Shown here: piece by piece, positions 1-12,599 of the stretch
How positions within the stretch are numbered: the stretch's first letter is position 1
Layout of the letters: the number at the start of each line of letters is the position of its first letter
Assembly: GCA_947652605.1 (NCBI GenBank)
Contig: OX393579.1
Location: 45,204,970 to 45,268,969 of the forward strand
Direction of reading: 5' to 3'
Origin: Elmis aenea
Lineage: Eukaryota; Arthropoda; Insecta; Coleoptera; Elmidae
DNA: 64,000 bases
Translations under genes and position numbers: made by a program
The notes under the pieces: model-generated
The model's database searches: none
Seen by the model: the letters and a program-made list of their open reading frames with translations, nothing else
Told to the model about the DNA's origin: nothing

Positions 1-1330
1 CTTTCTTATTTCAAATACAATGGTCTATTTTTTATTGCGTATTTGGATTTAAAACGTTATTTAAGAGGGACTTTTGTTAGCATTACCTATACCCAAATGC
101 AGTCATTTTTTAGATTGTTGGACTTTTTTGAAAATTTTTTGATTTTCATCGTGATGCTTAATATTATCTAACGCAGCCATTTTTGAAGAAAAACCGCTTA
201 AATTTAGACCATGCTTAGAAGAAACCTTGGAGTACATCCTGGAATTTTTGCAATCGATGCATTACTAGCAGGGTGTCCAAAATTTAATTTTCTTTTAATA
301 CAACTTCAGACTCGTTTTTTTCAAATACAATGGCCAAACTTTTTTTTCATTTTCTAATGCAAAATTACATTCTGCATCAATATGTATTCGCGTTTCCTAT
401 ACTATCTGCAACAATTTTCGAGTTATTAAGAATTTTTGATAAAGTTAAGAGAAATTGCAACATTTTTAAATAGTAGGCCTTGGAACATACTCTAAGGAAG
501 ACATATCTACCTCCAAATTGTTTAAAAATCGCTTAATTTTATTTTACAGCTCTTCAAAGTTTTTAAAAACTTCTAAATATGTAGCTTTGCATATTTTTTT
601 GATAAACGTTCTAAAATTTTGACTTCACAGTTTGTCAATTTGGTATACATACTCCAAAAATTACATAACTACTTTCTGTTCGTTTAGGAAAGTCATAATT
701 TGTTTTTACAGTAGATACAAATTATTGAATTATTTTCAAGGGTGGTGCCTTTATATACCATTATAATTATCATTAGATTATTGAACACTTATTAATCATT
801 ACATACACTTTCTGTTATGAGTTTTTGTTTTCAAAACCATATAAAGTACCTTAATTAACTTTTATTTTGATTGCAACATTGCCTTTTCAAATGTCACGCC
901 ACTATGATGAATCTGTTAATTAAAGAACGCCACTAAATACGTTTGTGTAAAACACTGTTTTCACAATGTAAAGTAAATTATGTATTTAAAAATACATCAT
1001 CTTGAAAGAGCGCGACAGTTTTGCAAAAATTAAATTAGCGTACATGCCATAGACGCAAATGCTTGAAAAATATAATAGGTGCTTAGTTCAGTTCTCTGCC
1101 AAAAAAAATGCGAGTCATTGAACTGCGTTCTACAGTAAATATACACACATCCGTAAATAACAATTTGGGTATATAGCATAATTTAAAAAAAAAAAATACT
1201 TTTTAAAGATTACTTACTCATGATTCAGTAATATATAATAAGAATAGAACACAATGAAACAAGTTATAAATTATCAATGACTACAGCGATCGTGTTTTGT
1301 TTAGTCCAAAACAACGATTTTGCGCAAAAT
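1..1330. other. AT-rich sequence without recognisable gene
   Basis: No coding exon or bounded element recognised. Two diverged direct copies of a motif containing TTTCAAATACAATGG occur near 9 and 320, so part of this stretch is probably old repeat. It may lie in the 3' part of the receptor gene. Confidence 0.4.
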
Positions 1331-1332
1331 AA

Positions 1333-1640
1333 TAACTTTTAAACAAATTTTTCTGAAAGTTTTCCTATGTATGCTTATTTTTTTAATGCACTATCAGGTT
1401 TAAAATTTAATTCTCTATCAGAATCAATAAAAATAAAAAAAGTATACCATGTAATTTCAAAAAAAAATTGACTATCGCCAGTCTAACATATTTCATCGTA
1501 GAAAAAACATTTGAACGTCATTCGATACTAAATTTTTCACGATTGAAAAAATATAAGGTTTATACGGGTTTCCTCTAAAAATAACAAACTTATAGGGGTG
1601 TGAGGGTGAGACAGACAAACTGAATCACCCACCCTTTATA
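1333..1640. repeat. Diverged copy of the 2675-3144 repeat
   Basis: Aligns in the same orientation with the last ~290 bases of the element at 2675-3144. Shared blocks include TTTTTAATGCACTAT, a TCGCnAGTCTnAnnTATTTC block and the terminal ACTGAATCACCC. The left end is missing. It lies just downstream of the GPCR TM6-TM7 exon. Confidence 0.65.
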
Positions 1641-1759
1641 CATATATTCAAATAGTATGCTTTACCACAATGTTCTAATTCTTTATATTCGCTGAACCGG
1701 TAGGTTTTTTGTATTTTACTTATAAATAACAATAAAAGATTATATTAATTTTAATTTAC

Positions 1760-1931
1760 CTGTGGTTGACAGCCAACTACGATGAAGATAAACACGCCTT
1801 GGAGACAGTTGATGAGATCCGTAACGTACCACAATTCTTGGGGGCCACCGACTGCCCAAGACAATACATCGGCTATCCAAGTGATGCCCATCACTATAAC
1901 TAATTTTAGACATACTCGTCCCAAGGCGGCC
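1760..1931 (-). CDS. Methuselah-like GPCR, internal exon (TM6 and TM7)
   Basis: Third linked exon. The acceptor TTTTTTAG ends at 1932 and the donor GTAAAT begins at 1759. The first base completes an Arg codon, then the sequence runs [20 protein letters not shown] (TM6), the loop [12 protein letters not shown] and [14 protein letters not shown] (TM7). The Gly-Pro-x-x-x-Trp-Tyr loop and [12 protein letters not shown] helix are typical of Methuselah receptors. The exon ends in phase 0 after Cys-Gln-Pro-Gln, so a cytoplasmic-tail exon must follow at lower coordinates. I did not see it in 1-1759, so it probably lies outside the window. The intron between this exon and 11982 is about 10.05 kb. Confidence 0.88.
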
Positions 1932-2674
1932 CTAAAAAAGATACAAATATTCGTTAAAATCACCAATAATTATAAATTATATATTTTAACAAAAAAAGGC
2001 CGCAGGTTATAATTTTTACGGCTTACATTTGGTTATAATACAGTTATATCTGAAATTTATATTATTCAGTACAAATGTAATTGTAATTTCAGTTTAAAAC
2101 AGCCAAATAACGTACAAAAATGAGTTAAAAACGAATTTAAATTGATATGAATACAAAATTTAGCAGAGTTTTAAAAGAAACTCTAAAATTACAGTTTGCA
2201 GATGCATATTCTTGCAATATAAACGAAAATAATTCTTATTGATGTATTTTATTTAAAGCTACAACTTTATGAACGTATTCAAGCATTAACAGAAGAGCTA
2301 AACTTCTTATCGAAGTTTTTGATTACTCATTACGTTCCATCTGCAGTAGTTGGTACCTACTTAATCTTGTTCAAATAATGAATCATCGACACTTTCCTAT
2401 TGTACAATATAATTTAACTTAACGATACTGTATCCTAACATTTAAAGAGAAACTGCTCGTTAATTTAGCCGGTAGCAAGATCGTAGGCGCCTCTGATAAC
2501 CTAATTTGTTTATAGATGGTTACAAATTTACTGCTTGTATTTTTAATTGGTGGTAAACTAGTTAACGAACTGGTAATAATGAAATATCGTTATAAAATAT
2601 ATGTATATGCAAATCGCAGCATAATTCATTGTTGGATTAGAACGAAAAGTCTGCTTTGTTAATAGCTACATATA

Positions 2675-3144
2675 CAGTGTGTCTGAAAATCGAGGCTCAC
2701 AATTGGCAACGTCACTATACCATAAAATATACAAGGTCCTTTGTTTGAAACAAACGTTACGTTTTATAAAAGAGATGCTTTTAGTTAAAAAAATCATGGT
2801 ACACTAGATATGACCATAAAAAAATTAGTGATTATTTAAAAATGTCATAAATAATTTTTAAACTTAGTTTTCTTAGAAATTTACCATTCTATTATATTTT
2901 TTTAATGCACTATTACACTCAGAATTAAATTCTTTTATCAAAATAAAACAAATTATAAATGTAATTAAAAAAAAAAAAGGTTGGCTATCGCTAGTCTGAT
3001 GTATTTCATCTTAGAAAAAACGTTTTACGGTCACTTGATAGAAAATTTAATGCGATTTACAAAAATATAAGGATTACTGAGATTTCCTTTTAAAGTAACA
3101 AAGTTATAGGAGTATGACAGTCAAACTCAAACTGAATCACCCGG
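2675..3144. mobile_element. CAG-ended MITE with TA target site, mariner-like
   Basis: About 470 bp. The left end reads TATACAGTGTGTCTGAAAA and the right end, read inward on the other strand, TATACCGGGTGATTCAGTTT. TA is present at both outer edges. No coding capacity. A partial direct copy lies at 1333-1640. Confidence 0.55.
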
Positions 3145-3149
3145 TATAA

Positions 3150-5846
3150 ATAAACGGGACTGTTTTTTTTTAACGAAAATCTTAGTTGGCTTTGTTGTGG
3201 GAACAAAGCTTTTTTAACGATTTTTTGGTTATTTTGATGTTTAGGCTGTAAATAACAGCGTCTTTAAAACTAGAATGCCATAAATAAAACATTTGCTACA
3301 GCAATTAAAAAAAACACAAAACTAAAGTAAAAAGCAATGCAATTAGAAGGGTATCAATAAATTGTTTAACGCTAAAAATAGTTATGCATATAATCTAATT
3401 TTTACCACATTTCTAATGTTATTTACGAACAACAATAGTTATTTACGTAAAAAGACCGGAAAGTGGTACTTGGTACTGGACGAGTAGACAGTTTTTGGAC
3501 GAGCCGTAGGCGAGTCCTGAAAGGACAAGAGTATGTTACGTACAATATTTTTCCTGTGCCCGCCACTGACACCAAAATCACTATCGTCACCATCCATAAT
3601 TTAACAATAACTTAACAAACTACAGGTGAAAACTCGCTTAGTGGTACAATGACGCTTGTTTGAAGGCGCAAATCAACAAAACAACTCATTACCATGGCAA
3701 CCAGCTACTTTCTCGCCTAGGCCAGTAAACAACTGATTTTCTGGACGGACGCAGAAAAAAATGATTACCGAACAGAAGCTTAATTAATTTTAGAAATTAA
3801 ATATTACATACAGTAACGAATTCGATCAATTTTTATTGAGCAAGGATAACATTTTTGACATTTTTTTTATCACTTATGTACATCTTTAACAAAATAATCT
3901 ATTGTATTATTTGTATCAGCTTTAGTGGTTACAAATTTGAAGTAAAATATGAAATGTAGTTTATTTATTGCTAATAAAACGGCCTTATTATTTATTTTTA
4001 TTTCATTATTACTTAAATTGTAACTTTTTCCCATTATAATACCAAATATGTTTTTTTTTTTAATTCATGATACTCAAGTTTTATAGCCCTATTTGATAAA
4101 TTTTTTGTTATTTAGAGATCACAAATCTAAATAAATATAAAACTCAAACACTGTCATTCCGTTTAAAAATATGCAACTTCGTCGTTTATCTCAAAATCAA
4201 AACGATGTTTAAACAAATTAATATCGTCGATTTATATTCTGTAAAAATATCTACAAAGGTTTGCTTTGCAAATTGCAACCATACAAAAGAGATATTTAGA
4301 TATTTTAGATTTAAAGTATTGGCCGATTTTGGTTTTATGACCATACTTTATGTCATGGAATTTTATAAAAAGGTGTTAGCATGACTAAGTTGCTTTGTTA
4401 ACCTCTTCAGACCTGAATTAATTTTGAGGCTTGTAAGTATATTATTTAGGTTATAAATAACGTAATTCATATTTTTTAAATGAATTAAATTTTCGTTTTC
4501 CTGGATTTTCCACATGTCCATTTTAATGGACATTGGGTCTTGAGTAGATATCAAATGAGGCCTCGCGGGACAAAAATGATTAAAAAACATTACGGCGATT
4601 TATCTTAAGAACATTTTTTTATAATTAACAAAAATTCGTAGCTTAAACTTAAACAACAACAAAATTCAAATTAACACACATCACTCAACTGACATCTCGT
4701 ATCAACGTCAGTACCTAAAACGAAATGCAACCATAATGCGGCTTAGTTTATCGTATGCCTGGACTTTGACACACTGTATAGTACCGTATCTAGCGAAAGT
4801 AGTGACAAATATTAATGTTAAATGCGTAGCAGACGCTATCAATAAATAACAATTGTTTAAAGTTAAAGACAAACAGAATTTTATTTGTTTAAATATTTTG
4901 CATTCCACACGTCATGTACCTATCGTCACAATCAATATACAAGTTAGAGAAATATTATCACGTTTTATTGAGTCACTAATTTAATTTGTGCCAATAAACT
5001 ATTTAAACTTCACACAATGTGATTCGTTAAAATCCTTTGTTTGAAGTTTTAATTGTCTTCAAATTTTCCTCGCTTATTCGTCGACACGTACGCTTTTAAT
5101 CTTAGAAAATCGACAGAGATTTAAACATTTTCTAGACCTTTTGAGTAAAGCAAAGGCATGCAAACGACAGATAAAAATCGACTTGTCAGGTTAATCTTTA
5201 AAGTTCATTTGTCTTAACATGAAATGGCACTAAACATACTTCGAGAAGTTCAATTTAGGTTTGGTAAAGCAGGAAGAACTTCGAGTACCAGCACAAGACA
5301 TGGGGATTCATATTAGGGCATGATTTAACTTTGACTTTAACCTACGCATGGTGTTATCAGATAAATTTATGCTAGGACAGGACAGGAAGTTTTTGAATAA
5401 ATTAATTGAATGAAGATGAATTACAGTTAAGCAAAGGCGTAGCTTCCATGTAATTGGAATCAACAAAGTTTATGGGCTGTAATTATGGGTCCCGCGGGCT
5501 ACACCACGACTGTGATGGACCTCCCGTTAAGAGCATAGAGGGGCATTGGCAACCAAATTTTAAAGAGGTGCAAAATTTTTAGAATGCGCACATTTCAATT
5601 TTTCCAAAAAATTCTAGCTTTTTCAATTTTTTTATACATTGAAAGATATTATTTTGTAACAAAATGTCATTTGATTGATTCATTTTCCAGTTTGCTACGA
5701 GATAATTTATAATTTTACAATCGATATTTGTAACTATTGGGGAAGACTGCTGCGTTTTGGTTGCTAGGAAATTGATACAGTTGCTACAGACTCGGTATAG
5801 TATACTTGTTTTAGGTAGTTGTTTTTAAAAGTAAAAATTAATTATA
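3150..5846. other. Intronic AT-rich sequence, nothing recognised
   Basis: Lies in the ~10 kb intron of the Methuselah-like gene. Open frames on either strand are short and show no family resemblance. A somewhat GC-richer patch near 5480-5560 (cccgcgggctaca) has no recognisable identity. Confidence 0.4.
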
Positions 5847-6762
5847 CCTGGTGTAACTGAGTTTACACCCCTTTTTTAAAGTTTTCATTTAATCAAATGA
5901 AATGATAAAAAATGTGTAAAATACCGGATTATTTGAATATATGTAGGTTAGGTACACTATTGTTTCACTTCCGGTTTCACCGGAAATGACCCTTTTTATA
6001 CGGAATAATCTATATATTTTTACATTTTTGGAAAAAGGAAGCAAGTTTGGATACAACTGCATCATTTTGAGTAATTTTTATAACCTCAAATTATTTTTGG
6101 ATGAAAATTTATTTTTTTATTAAGCGTGCTGTGACATATAAATTGAAACGTCATATGTCAAGTGTCCAAAAAATGTTTTTGCGAATTTTAATTGACATTT
6201 GGGTTACTTTAATCGGCTTTGAAGGTTGCAGAATCGTTTTTTTTTTTGAGAGAAAGTCAATCTTTTTACATGCAACGGTAGTGGTACATGCGGTTGTTTA
6301 AATAGAGTATTTGCTAATGAATACAACAATACCAATAATTTATATTTGTGTTAAGGGGCTGCATCAAAGGCTTAAAATATTATAAAATCTTTTTAAGATA
6401 TCCTATTAATCGTATTAAATTTATTATTCAATTAAAAATAAAATTTAGAAAAACGTTTTTCGGAGACTTGTTGACGTAATAAAATTCAATTTATGTATGT
6501 CGCGGCTAGGGTGACAAGATCGGTACAACTAAAGATTGGAACATGACGACTAAGAACATGAAACAGGAATTTTTCGGTTACACCGATTTTCTGATATTTC
6601 CAAAATACAGAGTTACCCAAAAGTGACTATCTACTTTTTTTACCTATCAATTGTTTCAAAATTACCGCTGTCTACCTTCATAGCCTACTCGAAAATATTA
6701 CGTCGCCCCTTGCCCGAATAATGTACAATAAAATCGCGATATCTCGAAAACTATTAGTTTAA

Positions 6763-9700
6763 CCCATTGACTGCCATGGCTATCATTTCTGATAGCCAGT
6801 GATGTTTCCCTGGGGGCCATGGCTATCAAATATGATAGCCATTGTATTTGCTCACGTTAGGCCATGGCTATCAAATATGATATCTGTTACATACAAATCG
6901 TTTGTGAGTTTGAATGCTGGGAGCCTCACAAAGTGTTGCGAATACGTGGTTTGCGCAAATTGATGAAGGTATAGATTTTATGAACATTGTTTCATGATAA
7001 ACAAAAAATTTGTAAAATTCAAATAAACTGTACAAAAGTACGTATAAAGTTTTATGTATTTTGGAATATAATTCATTTTGTAAACGTATCCTATAACTTA
7101 AATTAAATATAATTCTAAATTTCATTTTATTTAAGTTAAATTTAATTCTAGAAAAAAAAATATTTTTATAAACTTATCCTAATACTTAAATTTTGTTATA
7201 TTCACAAACTTTACAAGAAGATAATCCATATTTTATAACTTAAATTCAATTTGGGAAACAATTCACTTTATATAATCTTATATTATAACTTATTAATCAA
7301 TGATAGCTGTTAAAGCATTCATGACACATCTGTGGTTTTTTAGGACATGTGTCACAGTATAAGTAACTTAACTTAGCCCGTTTTCTTGGTTCTTCACGAC
7401 CTTCCGTTTTAGAAATGTTGGTATAGCAAACATTACATTTACGTCGTAACTTTTTACTGTTTTCATCAACCCTTTCAATGAGATGGTGCGTTTTCGCTGG
7501 TGTTTGGTTCGTAGTCGTTGCGACGCTTGTTTGATCCGATCCTATATGTATATTTAGCAACTGAGCAACCAAGCTCTCCCTGAATTTTCGAATTTGCATT
7601 TTAGATTTTGTGACATGAGCATGCACAACCCATGCAATGACTACTGCAACTCCCAACAGTAATTCTATTCCAAGTTTCTTGTACCACTTAACACCTTTTC
7701 TTAGGGTGGTGGCATAAGAACCCATCTGATCAGATAAGTCTATGCCAGCTTTGCCTTTGTTGTATGCTAATATTGCTTCTGATTTTAACAAAGCCCTTCG
7801 ATATGGTCGTCTTGATGGCGTTGTGCTGGTTGGAGTAGCGACTGCAGATTGATTTATGCTGGTAGATGATATGCTTTGTGGAAGGCTTTGGCTGGTTGGA
7901 GTAGTGTCAGCACGTAGATTTGTATTGGCCAATTGGAGAATTCGCGATCTTCTGCTTTGCCTATTTGGCACCGAAACTAATGTGGGAGCGTGTTTTGTGC
8001 TCAATATGCGCACATCACGGGTGTCCTTCCACTTTAATACGACAATGCCATTCTCATCTTCTTTGGAAATAATTTCTCCTTTCTTCAATTTGGTTTGGAG
8101 AACGTCCCTTAGAATATTTTTTTTATTTGCCCTTAGGGTTCCAACACCATGCGTTTTTTTTTCTAACAAACACTGTGCCAATTCGTAGCTGGTGTAAAAA
8201 TTGTCTATATACAGAGTTCTACCTTCATTAAGAAGTAATTCCGATAGTTCCATGCAGACATTTTTTGCCAGTCCGGTTTTACGCTCTCCAGATGCAGACT
8301 TCCCGGTGTAGACTTTAAGACTCCATGTGTAACCATCAGTTGAACACAGTTTGAACAGCTTAACTCCATAGCGGTGGGTTTTATTCCATGGCACGAGAGT
8401 TTCGTCTATAACGAAATCTTCCCCTGGGTAAAAAATAGCTTTGAAATTTTTTTGAGCATGTCAATGAGCTGGTGTATTTTTCGCAGCCTGTTACCTGTAT
8501 CGTTTATTTCATTGTTGCTGAAATGAAGCATAGATAGTAATGCCTGAAAACGATTGCGAGGCATTACCGCACGTGGGGCTGTCATATTGTACATTTTGTT
8601 TTGTGACCAATAGTTTTCCAATCGTCCGAGTGGTACCAAGCCCATCCACATCATCAACCCAAGAAATTTTTTAATTTCTTCAGGGCCCGTTTCAATCCAT
8701 CGATTCATTCTGGCATGCTTAGATTTTGGTTCCGATGCAATATTTTGTTGAGCGAACCTATTTGTTTCAACAACAATATGATTAATTACCTCATCATCAA
8801 CAAATAGTGAGAATAAATCTAATGGTGTGCTCTGAGGTAAAATGTCTGATTGTAAACCATGCTTGCCGGCGAAGTCACATACTTTATGTCTTCCCACATA
8901 TTCCGTCCACCGTGAAGTTCCTTGGGTAGTGGTGTTGTTGTTTTCTTGGTGATCATTACCAAGCAATTCTATCAAATCCTCATTTTCTTCCTCTATTGAC
9001 ATAGCTTCAATAATATCTTCAATATCATCTGTATCACTTTCGTCGGATAAGTTTCCAGGGGAATATTCAGCATCGCTGTCACATTCAAACGAAGCAAAAT
9101 CATCGTTATCACACGATTTCATCGTAGCAGCTTTAATTTCCATCAAAGTTAACTTTCGGTTACTCCTAGTAAAAAACACTTGTTCACACTTATACCCTTC
9201 AATCAAACCAAATAAACTTGTGTGATTGTATATTTGTGGGTATTTGATAACAATATATGTCAGAATAACGTTTCTGCATGTGTTTATAACATACCTGTAT
9301 GAGCTACCACGCATTCTTGAATAAATATTAAATTATTTCGTAATTTTAAAATTTACCTACCTACCAAAAAAAGTTGTTACGGTTTTTTATTGACCTCAAC
9401 ATTGACTACAAACAACCTACAACTACATTAACAGAGCATTTTTATCTATTACCGTTAAAAGTAATTTTGGATTAACGTTACAACTTAAATACTCTGTATA
9501 TTAGTTATTATTTGAAAAATCAAATAAATGTGCACGCTTTGTAATATATTTTTAAAGACTCTATAAACCAATCGAATTCTACATAAAAATAACCAAAAAT
9601 TATCTTCATACATTTTTTCAATATTTGGAACAATAACGAAAATATGACACATTATAAAAATAAAAAAAAAAAACGTTTTTTCTCTAATAACTCAGGAACC

Positions 9701-10145
9701 GGAAATGATAAAATATTTTTGAAAACGGTTCTGAGTTTGTCTCAAAAAACTGCACATTTTTGGTAATTTAACCGTTTCTCTATCTTGCTTATTAAGCGAG
9801 ATACCCATGCAATCCCATCGAATTTGGACCACCCTGTACATACGACAAAAGTAAAAAAAAAATTGAACATAAATAAATGTTTTTAGTGGTGAATATCAAA
9901 TTCAACTAGCTATCAAATATCATAGCTATGGCCTATAATCAAAAAAATTGCACTAATTTTCTTGGGGTGCCGCGGCTATCATATTTGATAGCCAGGACGA
10001 AATTCGTCCCGTGCCTTCAAAATTTAGTCTATTTGAAAACTATGACTTTTATATAGAGTTTTAAGTTGAAAAAACACGATTTACAAAATAAAATTATATT
10101 GGCCTGCTGGTGAACATTTGCAAAATTGGCTTGGCAGTCAATGGG
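6763..10145 (-). mobile_element. piggyBac-family transposon, near full length
   Basis: The element is 3383 bp. TTAA precedes the left end (6759-6762), followed by CCCATTGACTGCCA. The right end is the exact reverse complement, TGGCAGTCAATGGG, followed by TTGG, a one- or two-base decay of TTAA. Ends beginning CCC at a TTAA target are diagnostic of piggyBac. Next to each end lie copies of a palindrome based on GGCTATCAAATATGATAGCC (near 6778, 6823, 6865, 9904 and 9973), likely transposase- or host-binding sites. The transposase is encoded on the minus strand. Confidence 0.92.
7297..9314 (-). pseudogene. piggyBac transposase, one frameshift
   Basis: DDE/D transposase of the piggyBac (PGBD/DUF4413-type) family; it excises and inserts at TTAA. 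Two abutting frames make one protein of about 670 codons. The N-terminal part (9314 to about 8450) has an acidic Ser/Asp/Glu-rich leader, then the core with RHKVCDFAGKHG and RMNRWIETGPEEIKKFLGL. The C-terminal part holds the catalytic Asp blocks VIDETLVPW, LYIDNFYTSYELA and GIDLSDQM, and ends in a Cys/His cluster (CNVCYT...CDTCPKKPQMCHECF) matching the family's C-terminal zinc-binding domain. The frames are offset by one base at an A7 run (minus strand) near 8450; eight A would restore continuity into the first catalytic Asp block. The start may be the Met at 9143 or 9122 rather than 9314. Confidence 0.9.
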
Positions 10146-10256
10146 TTGGTATCTATAAAACATGGTTAATGTTTTTGAAAGGCAATCAAATTTTCTACAA
10201 AATTATGTAAAAACATATAGGGTGTTGTATTTAAGAAAAATTAGTTATCGATGTTT

Positions 10257-10560
10257 AAAGTTTCACGAGTTTGTCCAAGCGTAAAAAACACCCTGTATAA
10301 TATTTTTAAAATTTATCTAGAGCAGTGTTAATTATTCTATTGTTAATCCGATTTTTAAACGAAATTGTCATGCCTTTTTAAATAACTTAACAGACAGATC
10401 TAACTGACCTTCATAACAATAACCTAAACCCTGAAAGTTTCACGAGTTTGTCCAAGCGTAAAAAACACCCTGTATAATATTTTTAAAATTTATCTAGAGC
10501 AGTGTTAATTATTCTATTGTTAATCCAACTTTTAAAGGAAATTCTCATGCCTTTTTGAAT
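10257..10560 (+). repeat. Tandem duplication, 177-bp period
   Basis: The segment starting AAAGTTTCACGAGTTTGTCC at 10257 recurs at 10434. About 126 bases are nearly identical and the remainder of the first unit differs. Both copies include an ACACCCTGTATAATA block, the end motif of TA-target elements. It lies in the right interior of the 5847-11264 element. Confidence 0.85.
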
Positions 10561-11279
10561 AACTTTAATGTTAAAAAAAATTAAAGTGCTATATGGCTCA
10601 AAATTTCATAAAAATATAAATTTTACGAAAACGGTTGACTTTATTCCCATATAACCTTATACATTTTTGAAATTAAATTTTAAAAGGAATCCAAAAATGT
10701 AAAAATATACAGGACGTTCTATTTAAAATTGTAAAGTCCTTTTCCGGTTGAACCGGAAGTCGTATTGTAACCTTAATATTTTCATCGAATCCGCAAAGTA
10801 ACATAACACTCAGATACAAAATGTCATTGTTATATCTGCAATAATATTCTAGATATTTGTCTGTTTCCATACTTTTGCGCATCCCTGTTTAGTATTTGAA
10901 AATCGGGACACACAATAGTCCCGAAAAAACATCTTGGCGACACCGGGACGTTGAACCAAAAATATGGACAATTCCCTAAAAATCGGGGGACGTCTGGTCA
11001 CCCTAGTCACGACACAATAACAAAATAAATTTTCATCCAAAAATTTGAGGTTATAAAAATTAACCAAAATGGTGCAGATGTATTCAAAATAGCTTCTTCT
11101 TTCCAAAAATGTAAAAATATACAGGGTGTTCCGTTTGAAATAACAAAGTTAGGGTCATTACCGGCGAAACCGGTTTTTTACACATCTCATACGTCTAAAA
11201 TTCATTTATCCAAAATCAAAACTAATGAAAAAAAAGGGGTGTACCAGAACTCAGTTACACCCGGTACATTCTTCTATTT

Positions 11280-11981
11280 TCATTTGTAACGACGATCGTA
11301 TTTTATGAGATTTAGAAGGTGCAAATTTATACTTACTTATGAAGTAGGTATCTATAGAGCCATTTTATTGAAAAAAAAATTCTTGGTCCTCTGAAAATAT
11401 ATAATTTTATATGTCTTTTGCAAAAGTAACAAAGATAAGTAAGTTTTCGATCGTAGTTTACAAAAAAACTCAGATGTTAGTGCAAGGATAGCAGCGAAAT
11501 AATAAAAGTATTAAAATGAAGGCCATTGGTGGTTTTTGCCTAGGGGCCCAAAAATCCTGACTACTACGCTGCTGTTAAGATACAAATCTGAATTTAAATG
11601 AAGCACAGCTTTAGCGCTTCGATAAAATTGTCAGTAACGTTAACACAATCGACGCTGCGAATTTTTAGTTAGCAGCAAAGTCAAAGTAATACCAAAATTG
11701 GACTTAAACGACATTCCAGGCGCTAGAGCAATTATTAATTGTTTTAAGAACTATGTTGAACTGGTATTTTTAACGAGAACAAGCAATGTTGCAAAAGTCG
11801 AGACGTTTTTGTACGCTAGGAATGCCACGACATAATTATTGTGTACCACTATATAACCGGTTACTTTTAGCAAATGTAGTTAATACCGAGTTCGCATGAA
11901 GAATTACTAACATAAATACGTACAATTTAAACGACTGTAAAACGTGTAATTTTGACACGAAATTGTGTGTTAAAAACTCAC
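11280..11981. other. Intron sequence, no feature recognised
   Basis: Between the right end of the long-inverted-repeat element and the TM5 exon. Nothing recognisable on either strand except the receptor donor at its upper edge. Confidence 0.4.
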
Positions 11982-12120
11982 CTTTCGGTAGTGGATTTTA
12001 CTAATTCGCGTTTCCATAGCCCACAGGTTAATTCTCTTGCGGTTGCAGCGAACAGGGCAAGATTGATGACCAATAAGGCACCTACTGGTCCGAAGAAGTA
12101 AGTCAGAATCTCCAAATCAC
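11982..12120 (-). CDS. Methuselah-like GPCR, internal exon (TM5 and third intracellular loop)
   Basis: Next exon of the same receptor. The acceptor TTTACAG lies just above 12120 and the donor GTGAGT just below 11982. The reading frame set by the 29748 exon continues without shift: after the split Gly codon it reads DLEILTYFFGPVGALLVINL and continues through a short intracellular loop rich in Arg, Lys and Thr. Tyr-Phe-Phe-Gly-Pro at the start of TM5 is a Methuselah family signature. The exon ends with two bases (AG) that the next exon completes to Arg. Host coding, so codon use and GC content are visibly higher than in the flanking AT-rich intron. Confidence 0.88.
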
Positions 12121-12413
12121 CTGTAAATAAAAAACAAATGAAAAAATTACTCATACACAGTGCTTCTTATATTTATTGACATCAGGGCATCCCAAAATAT
12201 ATTAAAAAATTAAAGCTACACCAAACTAATAATAGTTAAAAGTTGAAAGTGATTATAATAAGAAATAAGAGGCAATTTTCTAGTGAAGCAGTTGAACCTC
12301 TATGATTTCACATTTTTGCAGAAAAAAACAATTTTAAAATGCTATACAAAAAAATCCAAACTGGGAGCTTAAGGAATAGGTACATGTGATAAAACTACAC
12401 ATAAATGTTAGTA

Positions 12414-12587
12414 CAGTGTTTCTCAAACTTTGTACTCTGAAGAACGCAATGAATTGTTTTGCAGACAATATTTTTGTTGAATTGTTATATTTGGATGATT
12501 TCCGAACATTATAAAAAGACTCGGGGAACCCCCTCAGAAGGATTCAGGGACCCCGGGGGTCCGTGGGCAACACTTTGAGAAACACTG
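12414..12587. mobile_element. hAT MITE, 174 bp
   Basis: The left end CAGTGTTTCTCAAACTTTG is matched in inverse by CAACACTTTGAGAAACACTG. Flanks TGTTAGTA (12406-12413) and GGTTAGTA (12588-12595) match at 7 of 8 bases, the 8-bp target duplication expected of hAT elements. The right half carries a GC-rich palindromic block (GGGACCCCGGGGGTCC). No coding. Confidence 0.88.
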
Positions 12588-12599
12588 GGTTAGTAGATG

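Larger units (their letters stand above)
5847..11264. mobile_element. Long-inverted-repeat TA-target element, split by piggyBac
   Basis: The left end begins CCTGGTGTAACTGAGTT at 5847. The right end, on the other strand, begins CCGGGTGTAACTGAGTT at 11264. TA flanks both (5845-5846, 11265-11266). The inverted match runs about 260-290 bp inward (5847-6136 against 11007-11264) through shared blocks such as ATTTTTATAACCTCAAATT. Removing the piggyBac at 6763-10145 leaves about 2.0 kb. No transposase of its own is visible. The right interior also contains a 177-bp tandem duplication and a diverged repeat (10640-10885) seen again at 38236-38470. Confidence 0.7.

Noticed and set aside
1782..2012. 76-codon plus-strand open frame
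   Set aside because: Antisense to the Methuselah-like TM6-TM7 exon.
7856..8188. 110-codon plus-strand open frame
   Set aside because: Antisense shadow of the piggyBac transposase.
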